IMG/VR virus record: IMGVR_UViG_3300025679_000009
Coordinates: 1-52,774 of that record
Origin: a virus
DNA length: 52,774 nucleotides
Direction: 5' to 3' (one strand)
The position numbers and the translations under genes were made by a program. Shown here piece after piece: positions 14,624 to 23,437 of this stretch. Under the pieces are notes generated by a model. The model saw nothing but the letters and a program-made list of their open reading frames with translations. It had not been told where the DNA came from and ran no database searches. Every line of letters begins with the position of its first letter. Position 1 is the stretch's first letter.

Positions 14624-14986
14624 ATGAGCCTGGTAGCTAAAGTCGAGCAGCTCGTCGCCGAGACCGGCGACGGTCTGCTGAACGCGGTGAAGCATCTCGC
14701 CGAGCACCTCGAGCACATCGGCGCCGGCGGTGTCGACGTCTCGAAGCTCGAGGCCGAGATCAAGGCAACGTTCGAGGCGAAGACCGAACGACTGTTTGCG
14801 TCGCTGGAGGAGAAGGTCAACACCGGGATGGCGGCGTTGGCCAGCGGTGTCCAGGATATGCTGGCTCGGATCGCTGCGCTCGAGCACGCCGCGGCCGCGG
14901 CTCCGCCGGCGGCACAGCAGCAGCCCGCGGCGCAGCCGGCCGAGCAGTCGACCGGAGCGGCGCAATCGGGCGGCAATCCGACCTGA
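14624..14986 (+). CDS. Hypothetical coiled-coil protein
   Basis: 120 residues with GAGGAGAG upstream. Residues 1-95 are helical with heptad-like spacing (KLEAEIKATFEAKTERLFAS), then a Pro/Ala/Gln-rich tail. It ends five bases before terL; it may be a packaging accessory or structural protein. Confidence 0.55.
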   Translation: MSLVAKVEQLVAETGDGLLNAVKHLAEHLEHIGAGGVDVSKLEAEIKATFEAKTERLFASLEEKVNTGMAALASGVQDMLARIAALEHAAAAAPPAAQQQPAAQPAEQSTGAAQSGGNPT

Positions 14987-14991
14987 TCTGA

Positions 14992-16551
14992 ATGAGCGCG
15001 CTCGAGGAGTTGCTCGCGCGCGTCAAGGCACTCCCTGCGAAAGAACGCGAGGCGATCGAACGCGAAGCAATCGCGGCGACCGCCTCGCATCGCTGGGTGC
15101 CAAACGTCGGGCCGCAGACCGCGGCCTATTTCTGCGAGGCGGACGAGCTGCTCTACGGCGGCGAGGCCGGCGGCGGGAAGAGCGACCTGCTGCTAGGCCT
15201 GGCGCTCAACGAGCATCAGCGCGCCCGCGTTCTGCGCCGCATCGACGCCGACGCCGGCGATCTCGGCAATCGGCTGGTGGAGATCCTCGGCAGTAACGCC
15301 GGCTACCGATCGACGCCGCCGACGTGGCGGCAGGGACAGAAATTCGTCGAGCTGCGCGGTTGCCAGCTCGAGCGCGACAAGCAGCGCTTCAAGGGCAAGG
15401 CGCGCGACTTCATCGGCTACGACGAGCTCGCCGACTTCCTCGAGAGCCAGTTCGTCTTCATCAACACCTGGAACAGGTCGACAGACCCGAGCCAGCGCTG
15501 CCGCGTTGTGGGTGCCACCAACGGCCCGACGACGGCGGAAGGGCAATGGATCCTCCGGCGCTGGGGCCCTTGGCTCGATCCCAAGCATCCGCGGCCTGCC
15601 GAGGACGGCGAGCTGCGCTGGTTTCTGCAAATCGGTGGCCAGGACAGCGAGGTCGACGGGCCCGGCCCGCACGACGTCGGCGGCCGAATGGTGCGGGCGA
15701 CGTCGCGCACGTTCATCCGCTCGCGTCTGTCGGACAATCCCGACCTGGCGCGCACCGATTACGCGACCAAGCTTGACGGCCTGCCGGAGGAGTTGCGGCG
15801 CGTCTACCGCGACGGCGACTTCACGGTCGGCCTGAAGGACAGTGATTATCAGGTCATTCCCACGGCCTGGGTCGAAGCGGCGATGCAGCGGTGGTCTGAC
15901 AAGCCGCCGGCGCGTTTGGCGATGAGCGCGGTCGCGGTCGACGTTGCCCCCGGCGGCGGTGACAACCGCGTCATCGGCTATCGCTATGGCGGCTGGGTCG
16001 GAACGCTCGACTCGGAAAAGCAGGTCGACCGCACGGGCCGCATCACGGCCGCGAAGGTCGTCGAGGTGCGGCGTGATCGCTGTCCGGTCATCGTCGATGT
16101 CGGCGGCGGCTGGGGCGGCGACACGGTCATCGCGCTGAAGGACAACGGCATAGAGAACGTCGTCGCGTTCAACGGCGTGGTGACGTCGACGTCGAAGACG
16201 CGCGACGGCAAGCTCGGCTTCTACAATAAGCGCGCCGAGTCCTACTGGCGCCTGCGCGAGGAGCTCGATCCGTCGCAGGAGGGCGGCTCGGCGATCGCGC
16301 TGCCGCCCGATCAGGAGCTCAAGAGCGATCTGACCGCCGCGCATTGGAAGCTGACGACGCGCGGCATTCTGCTCAACGACAAGAAAGAGATCGTCGAGCT
16401 GCTCGGTCGATCGCCCGACAAAGGCGACACGGTGGCGATGCTGGTCTCTGAAGGCAACCGCGCAATGGCGCGGGCGGCGCGTGCGCAGCAGCAGGGCGGC
16501 CGGCCGCAGACGGCGAATGTCGGTTACTCGCATTTGAAGAACCGGCGATGA
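14992..16551 (+). CDS. terL: Terminase large subunit
   Basis: 519 residues. ATPase: Walker A GGEAGGGKS (56-64) and Walker B FIGYDE (140-145). C-terminal RNase H-like nuclease: Asp317 in VDVAPGGGD and Asp369 in IVDVGGGWGGD. This motor cuts concatemeric DNA and pumps it into the prohead through the portal. Length is normal for the family. The downstream gene overlaps by 4 bp. Confidence 0.93.
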   Translation: MSALEELLARVKALPAKEREAIEREAIAATASHRWVPNVGPQTAAYFCEADELLYGGEAGGGKSDLLLGLALNEHQRARVLRRIDADAGDLGNRLVEILGSNAGYRSTPPTWRQGQKFVELRGCQLERDKQRFKGKARDFIGYDELADFLESQFVFINTWNRSTDPSQRCRVVGATNGPTTAEGQWILRRWGPWLDPKHPRPAEDGELRWFLQIGGQDSEVDGPGPHDVGGRMVRATSRTFIRSRLSDNPDLARTDYATKLDGLPEELRRVYRDGDFTVGLKDSDYQVIPTAWVEAAMQRWSDKPPARLAMSAVAVDVAPGGGDNRVIGYRYGGWVGTLDSEKQVDRTGRITAAKVVEVRRDRCPVIVDVGGGWGGDTVIALKDNGIENVVAFNGVVTSTSKTRDGKLGFYNKRAESYWRLREELDPSQEGGSAIALPPDQELKSDLTAAHWKLTTRGILLNDKKEIVELLGRSPDKGDTVAMLVSEGNRAMARAARAQQQGGRPQTANVGYSHLKNRR

Positions 16552-16814
16552 GCCGCTTCCTCAACGGCGGCGAGACTGTGGTGCCTTACTCCGACCGCAA
16601 GCTCGAGACTGACGGCGAGCGCGTTCCCTGGACCCTCGAGGAGCTGGTCGAGGCGCAGTGCATGGATTGCGCCGGCGCGAGCGCGGAGACGATCGCCGAG
16701 CGGCTCGGCCGCGGCGTCGCTGACGTCGATCGCAAGCTCCACGCCGATCGTGCGCCGCCCGCGCGGCGTGAAACGACCGCCGGCCTTGGCTTTCCTAACC
16801 TGAAGAGGCGCTGA
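16548..16814 (+). CDS. Small hypothetical protein
   Basis: 88 residues, ATGA overlap with terL. The middle (TLEELVEAQCMDCAGASAET then IAERLGRGVADVDRKL) resembles a helix-turn-helix of the kind seen in GcrA-like or packaging accessory proteins. No confident family. Confidence 0.55.
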   Translation: MSRFLNGGETVVPYSDRKLETDGERVPWTLEELVEAQCMDCAGASAETIAERLGRGVADVDRKLHADRAPPARRETTAGLGFPNLKRR

Positions 16815-17272
16815 TGAGCGACGCTCCGAAAACCGGTGTCGAGGATCCGCTGCTTGCCGCGCTGGTGGCGAAGCTGCCGGCGCCGGGCAGTCCCTGGCCG
16901 CGCGGCCAGCGGGTCAACTGGATGCGCATGGTGGCGATGGCGCTCAACGAGGCCTACGGGCTCGAGGAGCCGATCGTCATCACCGACATCGACGCGCCGC
17001 GCGCGCCGCTGAACATCCGTTTGCTTCCGGATCGGCCACAGGACACCGGCTCTGCCGCCGCGGTGCAGGGCCGGCCGCGCTACGTCATTGATGCCCAGGG
17101 TTTTGCGCTCTGCGACGGCGCCGCGATCGACCCCGAGGACATGCCCGCCGGCGAAACTCTCTACGACGAGCGCGCGGCCGCGGAGCAGGGCGATCTCACC
17201 ACCGTCTACTGGAAGACCGGCGGCGTTCGCAAAGCCGAGGCCATCCCGCATTTGAAATTGAGGGCCGCCTGA
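16814..17272 (+). CDS. Hypothetical protein (152 aa)
   Basis: Overlaps the preceding stop and the following start by single bases, so it is translationally coupled. Pro-rich N-terminus, then a mixed alpha/beta region. Located between terL and portal, where accessory head genes usually lie. No domain seen. Confidence 0.6.
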   Translation: MSDAPKTGVEDPLLAALVAKLPAPGSPWPRGQRVNWMRMVAMALNEAYGLEEPIVITDIDAPRAPLNIRLLPDRPQDTGSAAAVQGRPRYVIDAQGFALCDGAAIDPEDMPAGETLYDERAAAEQGDLTTVYWKTGGVRKAEAIPHLKLRAA

Positions 17273-17523
17273 TGACGCAGATGTTCACGAAGGCGCAGCC
17301 TAACCGGGATCCAATTCCGGTTACGCCGCCGCCGCCGATGCCGGATCCGTTTAGTCCGGCCAGCGTGGAGGCGGCGCGCCAGACGGCGATCGCCGCCGCG
17401 GGCCGTTCCGGGCGCAGCGGCAGCATACTGACCACCGCCGCGAGCCGCAGCACGATCGCCGGCAGCGGTGCCTTCGGCGGCACGTCAGGCGCGTATTCCA
17501 ACCAGGTGCTCGGCGGCAAATGA
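17272..17523 (+). CDS. Small Pro/Ser-rich protein before the portal
   Basis: 83 residues; very low complexity (TPPPPMPDPFSPAS, then Gly/Ser/Ala stretches). A short disordered protein is commonly found at this place in T7-like and P22-like head clusters; role unknown. Overlaps the portal start by 4 bp. Confidence 0.6.
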   Translation: MTQMFTKAQPNRDPIPVTPPPPMPDPFSPASVEAARQTAIAAAGRSGRSGSILTTAASRSTIAGSGAFGGTSGAYSNQVLGGK

Positions 17524-19226
17524 AGTCCCGCTGCCGCGAGCTGGTCGAGATCGGCGACCGCGAATTCTCGAAGCGTTTCCCGCTGCTCACGTTGTGGCAG
17601 ACCTTCGCCGAAAACTTCTATCCGATCCGCGCCGACTTCACCCGCGTGCGCTACGTCTCGGAGGAGTTCGCCAGCTACCTGATGACGGGGCGGCCGGTGC
17701 TGGCGCATCGCGAACTCTCGAGCTCACTGAGCGCCATCCTGCGGCCGCCGGGCATGCCCTGGGCGAAGGCGCAGACTGAGGTCGATGCGGTCAACAAGGA
17801 TCGCAGCGCGGCCGCATGGCTCGCCGGCTGCGACGACGTCATGCGCGGAGTCTTCAACGACCGCCGCTCGCAGTTCAAGCGCGCGACCAAGGAAGGCGAC
17901 GCCGATTACGTTCTGACCGGGCAATGCGTGATCGAGCCGCGGATCAACGCGCTGCGCGACGGCATGCTGTTCCGCTGCTGGCACCTGCGCGATTGCGTGT
18001 GGACCGAGAGCGCCGAGCTGGTCATCGACAGCTTCCACCGCAAGTGGGCGCCGGAAGCGCGCCAGCTTCAGCGCTTCGGCGCGTCGCAAAACTGGACGAT
18101 GCCGGGCCAGCTCGACGACAAGGTGAAGAGGGATCCCGGCGGCAACGTCAACTGCCGCGCCATCGTTCTGCCGGCCGACGAGTACGACTCCTTCGGCAAG
18201 GACGAGGAAGGCTATACGCGCAAGCGCAACGCCAACTTTCCCTTCGTCAGCATCGTCATCGACGAAGAGCACGACACCATCCTCGAGGAGGTGCCGCAGC
18301 GCAAGCTCGGCTACGTCGTGCCGCGCTGGGTGACGATCGGCGGGTTCTCGCAATATGCCTATTCGCCGGCGGCGATCGTGGCGCTGCCCGACGGGCGCAT
18401 GCTCCAGCAGATGACGCTGATGCTGCTGGAGATAGGTTCGAAGATCGTCGATCCGCCAATGAAGGCCGTCGGCGACGCGATCCAGGGCGGCGTCAATCTC
18501 TACGCCGGCGCCATCAACTGGGTCGATCCGGACTATGACGAGCGCACCGGCTCGGTGCTCGAGCCGATGCAATTTCACCCCGAAGGGCTGAACTGGGGGA
18601 CGGAATACGAGGAGAAGATCGAGAAGGTCATCAACGAGGCCTTCTACCTCAACGTGCTCAACCTGCCGGAATACGACGAGAAGGAGATGACGGCGTTCGA
18701 ATACGGCGAGCGGATGAAGCAATTCATCAGACGCGCCACGCCGCTCTTCGATCCTATCCGCGAGGAGTACAACGGTGCGCTGTGCGACGACGTGTTCAAC
18801 ACGCTCTTGCACATGGGGGCGTTCGGATCGCCGCTCGACATGCCGCCGGCGCTGCGCGGCCGCGAGGTGAACTTCAAATTCCGCGATCCGCTGGTGGCGG
18901 CCGAGGAAGAGGGCACCACCAACAGCTTCAAGAACCTGGCGCAGCTGCTCGGCGCTGCGATGCAGATCGATCCGACGCTCGCCGCCGACGTCGATACCGA
19001 CACCGCCTTCCGCGATGCCGTGCCCGGCACCGGCGCGCGTCCGACATGGCTCCGTGACAAGGACCAGGCGAATCAAATCAAGACGCAACAGCGCCAGCAG
19101 CAGCAGCAGGACGCCGCGGCCGCGCGTCTCGGCGCCGTCGCCGACAACGGCAGCAAGATGGCCAACGCGGTTGAGAACGTCGGTAACGCCGCGACCGCGT
19201 TGCAGAAATCCGGCCTGACCTCGTGA
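17520..19226 (+). CDS. Portal / head-to-tail connector (T7 gp8 type)
   Basis: 568 residues, matching T7 gp8 in size and layout. N-terminus with LWQTFAENFYPIRADFTRVR, central VPRWVTIGGFSQYAYSPAAI, MTLMLLEIGSKIVDPPMKAV and DPLVAAEEEGTTNSFKNLAQ are head-tail connector features; the C-terminus is Gln-rich. It forms the dodecameric ring used for DNA entry and tail attachment. Between terL and scaffold, as expected. Confidence 0.88.
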   Translation: MKSRCRELVEIGDREFSKRFPLLTLWQTFAENFYPIRADFTRVRYVSEEFASYLMTGRPVLAHRELSSSLSAILRPPGMPWAKAQTEVDAVNKDRSAAAWLAGCDDVMRGVFNDRRSQFKRATKEGDADYVLTGQCVIEPRINALRDGMLFRCWHLRDCVWTESAELVIDSFHRKWAPEARQLQRFGASQNWTMPGQLDDKVKRDPGGNVNCRAIVLPADEYDSFGKDEEGYTRKRNANFPFVSIVIDEEHDTILEEVPQRKLGYVVPRWVTIGGFSQYAYSPAAIVALPDGRMLQQMTLMLLEIGSKIVDPPMKAVGDAIQGGVNLYAGAINWVDPDYDERTGSVLEPMQFHPEGLNWGTEYEEKIEKVINEAFYLNVLNLPEYDEKEMTAFEYGERMKQFIRRATPLFDPIREEYNGALCDDVFNTLLHMGAFGSPLDMPPALRGREVNFKFRDPLVAAEEEGTTNSFKNLAQLLGAAMQIDPTLAADVDTDTAFRDAVPGTGARPTWLRDKDQANQIKTQQRQQQQQDAAAARLGAVADNGSKMANAVENVGNAATALQKSGLTS

Positions 19227-19591
19227 GGCCCGGTATTCGCGGTCCGCGCAGGCCCGCCACGCCGCCGCCGCGCAAGGCGAAGTCGCCCGAGTCGAAACTG
19301 CGGATGCCGTGGCAGATGCCGGATGGACCGCTGGCGATCGAGGATGCGGACATTTTCGCGCTGCAGGCGCTGCAGCAGGGCAAGGCAAACGCCGGGCAAC
19401 AGCAGCGCGTGCTGGCGTTGCTGCTCGACAAGCTCTGCGAGGAAAGCCGGATGAGTTTCTACCCGGGCGGTGATGACGGCCGCCGGGCATCGGATTTTGC
19501 CGAAGGCAAGCGCTGGCTGGCGCTGCAGATCAAGCGGCTGCTGCGCATGCGGCCGGACCATCGCGACCAATCTCCGCCGAGCGGCGAATAG
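19223..19591 (+). CDS. Hypothetical protein between portal and scaffold
   Basis: 122 residues from a GTG overlapping the portal stop. N-terminal 30 residues basic and Pro-rich; then helices (IFALQALQQGKANAGQQQRV). Not recognised; the position suggests an assembly role. Confidence 0.55.
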   Translation: MRPGIRGPRRPATPPPRKAKSPESKLRMPWQMPDGPLAIEDADIFALQALQQGKANAGQQQRVLALLLDKLCEESRMSFYPGGDDGRRASDFAEGKRWLALQIKRLLRMRPDHRDQSPPSGE

Positions 19592-19625
19592 CCGGCGGCG
19601 AGCTGACCAACCTGGGAGAACATCG

Positions 19626-20702
19626 ATGAGCTGGCGTCTTGGCACGACACCCTTCGCCGAAATGATTATGCGCGCGCCCGATGACGGCGCCGGCGCCGCC
19701 CCGGCACCTGCGGCCGCAGTTGCTGCACCGGCCGCTGCTCCCGCGGCTGCAGCCGCTGCTCCCGCTGCGGGTGCACCGGCGGCGGCCGCGGCTGCCGCCG
19801 AGCCCGCCAAGGCTGGCGCGGGCACGATCGCGGCGGGTGCAGATGCGCCGGCGATCACGGCGGCGGCGAAGTGGCCGGACAACTGGCGCGAGGAGCTCGC
19901 CGGCGGCGACCAGGCCAAGCTGAACATCCTCAAGCGTTACGACTCGCCGTCGGCCTTCGCCGCGTCGGGCTTCGAGCTGCGCGGCAAGATGGACCGCGGT
20001 GAGCTCAAGGCTCCCGCCGCGCCGCTGCCGGCGAATGCGACGGACGAGCAGAAAGCGGCCTGGCGCGAAGCACAGGGGTTGCCGAAAGACGCGGCCGGCT
20101 ATCTCGCCGCGGTGAAGCTGAGCGACGGCCTCGTGATGGGCGAGAGCGACAAGCCGCTGGTCGAGGGCTTTATCAAGGACGTCGCTATCGAGACCGGGCT
20201 TTCCTCGGATGCCGCCAATCGCGCCGTCGACTGGTTCTTCAAGCAGCAGGAGACCGTGAAGCAACAGCAGCTGCAGCAGGACGGCCAATTCAAGCAGACC
20301 GCGCTCGTGGAGCTCGGCCAGGAGTGGGGAAAGGATTTCACCGCGAACAATAACGCGGTGACCGGCCTCATCAATACCTTGCCGGAGGCAATCCGCGATC
20401 GCCTGCTGACGGCGCGCACGCCGGAAGGTCGGACGCTCGGCGATGATCCAAACTTCAACCGCGCGATGCTGATGCTCGCGAAGCAGATCAATCCGGCGGC
20501 CGCGGTGCTGCCGGCGGCCGCGGGCGGCGGTCTCACCGGCGTCGAGACGCGCGTCGCGGAGATCGAGACGAAATACATGCGCGCGCCGCAGGGCACGCCC
20601 GAGTGGAACCAATATTGGAAGAGCGAGGCGATGCAGAACGAGTATCGCGAGCTGCTCGGTGCGCGGGAGACGATGGCGAACCGCGCCAAGTCCGCGGCCT
20701 AA
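19626..20702 (+). CDS. Scaffolding protein
   Basis: 358 residues from ATG 19626 with GGGAGAA upstream. Residues about 20-85 are a long Ala/Pro-rich linker; the rest is helical and rich in Gln and Lys (QQETVKQQQLQQDGQFKQTA), ending in a helical capsid-binding-like tail. Located between portal and major capsid, as is T7 gp9. It would guide prohead assembly and then leave. Confidence 0.78.
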   Translation: MSWRLGTTPFAEMIMRAPDDGAGAAPAPAAAVAAPAAAPAAAAAAPAAGAPAAAAAAAEPAKAGAGTIAAGADAPAITAAAKWPDNWREELAGGDQAKLNILKRYDSPSAFAASGFELRGKMDRGELKAPAAPLPANATDEQKAAWREAQGLPKDAAGYLAAVKLSDGLVMGESDKPLVEGFIKDVAIETGLSSDAANRAVDWFFKQQETVKQQQLQQDGQFKQTALVELGQEWGKDFTANNNAVTGLINTLPEAIRDRLLTARTPEGRTLGDDPNFNRAMLMLAKQINPAAAVLPAAAGGGLTGVETRVAEIETKYMRAPQGTPEWNQYWKSEAMQNEYRELLGARETMANRAKSAA

Positions 20703-20705
20703 CGC

Positions 20706-21185
20706 ATGCGCGTCATCAAGGCGTTTCCGCCGATCTACGCCGAGATCCTCGCGGCGTTTCCGGACGCCGCGCACCGCAAGCCGATCTTTGCCTGGGGTGA
20801 CGTCATCTACAATCCGCACGGCATCGAGGTGACGTGTGAGCTGCAGGTGCACGAGAAGGTGCACGGCAATCGGCAGCTCGGGACGGCTGTGAACGGCACG
20901 GCGCGCGGCGATGATGCCATCCGCGTCTGGTGGTACCGCTACATCACCCGGCCTGATTTTCGGCTGATGGAGGAGCTGCTCGCGCACGCGGCCGAGTATC
21001 GCGCCTGGTGCGAGAGCGCGAAGATCACGCGCAACCAGCGCCGGCTGGTGCTGCGCTCGCTGGCGCAGCGCTGCGCCTCGCCGCTTTACGGCTCGCTGAT
21101 CTCGGTCGCCGACGCGAAGATCGCGATCGCCGAGCCCGGCAAGCCCTTTAGGACGCGCATCGTCGGATTGACGAGCGCGGCCTAA
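20706..21185 (+). CDS. Hypothetical protein with HExxH-like motif
   Basis: 159 residues, three bases after scaffold. Contains HEKVHGNRQ (near residue 49), an HExxH zinc-peptidase-type signature, after FAWGDVIYNPHG. The motif could mark a small metalloprotease, for example for prohead maturation, but no third ligand is obvious. The end has SLISVADAKIAIAEPG. Confidence 0.6.
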   Translation: MRVIKAFPPIYAEILAAFPDAAHRKPIFAWGDVIYNPHGIEVTCELQVHEKVHGNRQLGTAVNGTARGDDAIRVWWYRYITRPDFRLMEELLAHAAEYRAWCESAKITRNQRRLVLRSLAQRCASPLYGSLISVADAKIAIAEPGKPFRTRIVGLTSAA

Positions 21186-21365
21186 CCCAATTCGCGTTCA
21201 CCGGACACCCCGCCCCACGCGGCTCCGGCTGAGCGAATACACCCGCCAATGTGAAGCCCCGAACGAATGCCGATGGCCCGCGCGTCACAGCGCGGCACCC
21301 CGGAGGCCTGCGCGCGGACACCCCGAACTGAGGCTCGACCATGATGCTCATCGGAGTATTGGACC
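21186..21365. other. Non-coding gap upstream of the capsid gene with repeated CGGACACCCCG
   Basis: 180 bases without a gene. It holds two exact 11-bp copies, CGGACACCCCG at 21202-21212 and 21315-21325, and a related GGCACCCCGG between them. Might be a leader or processing region for the strongly expressed capsid message; no sigma-70-like promoter stands out. Confidence 0.4.
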
Positions 21366-22199
21366 ATGGCCGACTCGGCCTTCCAAATCCAATACCGCCA
21401 GGAGTTCATCGCACAGTTCGAGCAGGGCATGAGCTTGCTCCGCACGACGGCGACGACTGAGGCGGTAATCAAAGGCAATCAGGCGCAATTCCTGGTCGCC
21501 GGCTCGGGCGGCGCGACCGCCGTCACCCGCGGCCTCAACGGCAACATCCCGCCGCGCGTCGATTCGCTCGCCACGGTCCCCACGACCTTGGTCGAGTGGC
21601 ACGACAAGCCCCAGCGCACCGAGTTCAACATCTTCGCGTCGCAAGGCGACGGCCGCCGCATCATGCAGATGTCGACGGTCAAGGTGATGAACCGGAAGAT
21701 CGACCAGGACCTGATCAGTGCCCTGTCGACCGGCAGCAACAATCTGGGCTCCGCCCAGACCTTCACGCTGGCTCTCGCGATGCGCGCGATGGCCAAGCTC
21801 GATCTGAACGACGTCGACACGACCGAAGAGGACAATCTCTTCTTCGCCGTGACTCCCGCTGCGTGGGCCTATCTCATGCAGGTCAAGGAGTTCAACGACG
21901 CCGATCTCGTCGAGGTCAAGCCGCTCTCCGGGCCGGCGCGCCGCTTCCGCCGCTGGGCCGGCTTCAACTGGGTGAAGCATCCACATCTTCCCGGCGTGGG
22001 CACGAGCAGCGAGAGCTGCTTCGCCTATCACCGCTCGGCCCTCGGCCACGCGGTCAACTCCGGCGAGATGGATGTCCGCGCGGGCTACAACGAAGAGAAC
22101 GCCTACTACTGGGCGCGCTCCTCGATCTTCATGGGCTCCTCGGTGCTCCAGAACGCCGGCATCGTCGTGGTCACCCACGACGGCTCGAAGTACACGTAA
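21366..22199 (+). CDS. Major capsid protein
   Basis: 277 residues with TTGGACC just before the ATG. N-terminal helix (FQIQYRQEFIAQFEQGMSLL), then a beta-rich HK97-like layout with conserved features such as MNRKIDQDLISAL, FFAVTPAAWAYLMQV and DVRAGYNEENAYYWAR. Next to scaffold and with a leader and a terminator close by, as for the major head protein. It is shorter than T7 gp10A (345). Confidence 0.82.
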   Translation: MADSAFQIQYRQEFIAQFEQGMSLLRTTATTEAVIKGNQAQFLVAGSGGATAVTRGLNGNIPPRVDSLATVPTTLVEWHDKPQRTEFNIFASQGDGRRIMQMSTVKVMNRKIDQDLISALSTGSNNLGSAQTFTLALAMRAMAKLDLNDVDTTEEDNLFFAVTPAAWAYLMQVKEFNDADLVEVKPLSGPARRFRRWAGFNWVKHPHLPGVGTSSESCFAYHRSALGHAVNSGEMDVRAGYNEENAYYWARSSIFMGSSVLQNAGIVVVTHDGSKYT

Positions 22200-22272
22200 C
22201 CAGCAGCTAGGCCTCGCGCTGCGCTTCATCGCGCCGCGCGCGGCTTAGTGCGCTCAACAGAGGGTCACAACA

Positions 22273-22533
22273 GTGGCTTACACTCCCGACACCCTGAGCC
22301 TGGTCGTGGCCGGCATCGAAGGCCGCGCGCCGAACGCGTGGACCTATTCGTCCGCCGACGGCGACGCGACCATCGTAGGCGCCAGCTACTTCTCGGACGG
22401 CGCCAGCAAGGGAATGAAGGTCGGCGATCTCGTCGACGCCATCAATCCCACCGGCCCAAAATACAAGAAGTACCAGGTGGCGAGCCTGTCCGGCGCAGCC
22501 GCAACCGTCGCCGCGCCGACCACGATCACCTGA
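22273..22533 (+). CDS. Small head protein (possible decoration protein)
   Basis: 86 residues from GTG 22273. Beta-rich (DTLSLVVAGIEGRAPNAWTY), with ATIVGASYFSDGASKGMKVG. Sits between capsid and a strong terminator, so it would be made at a level like the capsid; this suggests a head decoration role. Confidence 0.6.
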   Translation: MAYTPDTLSLVVAGIEGRAPNAWTYSSADGDATIVGASYFSDGASKGMKVGDLVDAINPTGPKYKKYQVASLSGAAATVAAPTTIT

Positions 22534-22556
22534 TCGCGCGCCGGACTGGCACAGAG

Positions 22557-22584
22557 AGCCCGGCGTTTCGGCGCCGGGCTTTTT
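22557..22584 (+). terminator. Rho-independent terminator after the capsid genes
   Basis: A 9-bp stem (AGCCCGGCG / CGCCGGGCT), 6-base loop, then five T. It would trim the head transcript after the capsid and small head protein and lower tail-gene expression. Confidence 0.85.
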
Positions 22585-22606
22585 AATTCCTTCAAGGGGA
22601 TCCCGC

Positions 22607-22837
22607 ATGGCCCTGTTCAAGCCGCGCAGCGCGGTCCAGCGCACGATCGCCGAGCACCTGCGGGATCACATGCGCGGGATCAACGAGCTTTTCCCTGCCG
22701 GCGCAAAGTTGACGCTGATCATCCGGACCGAGGCGCTCGAGCAGCCGCTGATCCTGTCGAATGACGATCAAGCCGAGGCTGTCAAAGCGATGCACGAGAT
22801 GATGCCCGGCAAAGGCGGCATTCTGCTGCACTCCTGA
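22607..22837 (+). CDS. Small hypothetical protein
   Basis: 76 residues with AAGGGG upstream. Helical start (VQRTIAEHLRDHMRGINELF), then beta (LTLIIRTEALEQPLILSNDD). No family recognised; lies in the head-to-tail joining interval. Confidence 0.6.
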   Translation: MALFKPRSAVQRTIAEHLRDHMRGINELFPAGAKLTLIIRTEALEQPLILSNDDQAEAVKAMHEMMPGKGGILLHS

Positions 22838-22862
22838 AACTGCAACCGAGAGGTGCTCTGCG

Positions 22863-23369
22863 ATGGCTAAAGCTGCAACCCTGGAGAAGGTAGACACTGC
22901 CGCGTCGGCCGTGTCGGATCTTCCGCGCGCCCTGTCCGAGAGTCGCCTGAAGCTCGTCGGTGCGAGCGCTGCCGATATCCAAAACCATTTTGCGGCGGTA
23001 ACGCCGCAGGGCACGCCGTTCGAGCATGTGCTCGAGCCGGAGTTCTGGGCGCACTGTGCCTACAAGCTGCGGGCCGGCGACGAGATCACGGTCCACACCG
23101 ACGACATGACCTATCTCGGCCGTCTGTACGTCCGCGCCGTGTCGGCGCCGGCGCGCGATCGGCCGAACAACCGGGCGACGGTGGGCAAGCTCGAATTCCA
23201 CGAATTCGGCGCCGCGCCCAAGGATCTGCGCGGCAAGAACCACGAGGTTCGCTTCATGGGGCCGCACCTGAAGTGGTGCGTCGGGTCGCTCACCGACGCG
23301 CGCATCCTCAAGGACGGCTGTGGCACGTCCGAAGAGGCGGCGCAGTGGATGCGCACCCAGGTCGGCTGA
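22863..23369 (+). CDS. Hypothetical virion or assembly protein
   Basis: 168 residues. The C-terminal part has a strand-rich sequence including AYKLRAGDEITVHTDDMTYL and NHEVRFMGPHLKWCVG, suggestive of a small beta-barrel. Its place between capsid and tail tubular A suggests a head-completion or joining role; not recognised. Confidence 0.6.
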   Translation: MAKAATLEKVDTAASAVSDLPRALSESRLKLVGASAADIQNHFAAVTPQGTPFEHVLEPEFWAHCAYKLRAGDEITVHTDDMTYLGRLYVRAVSAPARDRPNNRATVGKLEFHEFGAAPKDLRGKNHEVRFMGPHLKWCVGSLTDARILKDGCGTSEEAAQWMRTQVG

Positions 23370-23392
23370 GACAGCCTGTAACCGATTGAGCC

Positions 23393-23416
23393 AGGGCCGC
23401 CGGTGGGCGGCCCTTT
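23393..23416 (+). terminator. Hairpin, possible weak terminator
   Basis: A 9-bp stem AGGGCCGCC / GGCGGCCCT with loop GGTG, followed by only TTTG. It may be a weak terminator or an RNA-processing or stability element before the tail genes. Confidence 0.45.
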
Positions 23417-23437
23417 GCATGTCTGACGGGAGGATCG

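Noticed and set aside
17724-19490. A 588-residue minus-strand protein opposite the portal
   Set aside because: Antisense shadow of the portal gene, which has a clear family pattern.
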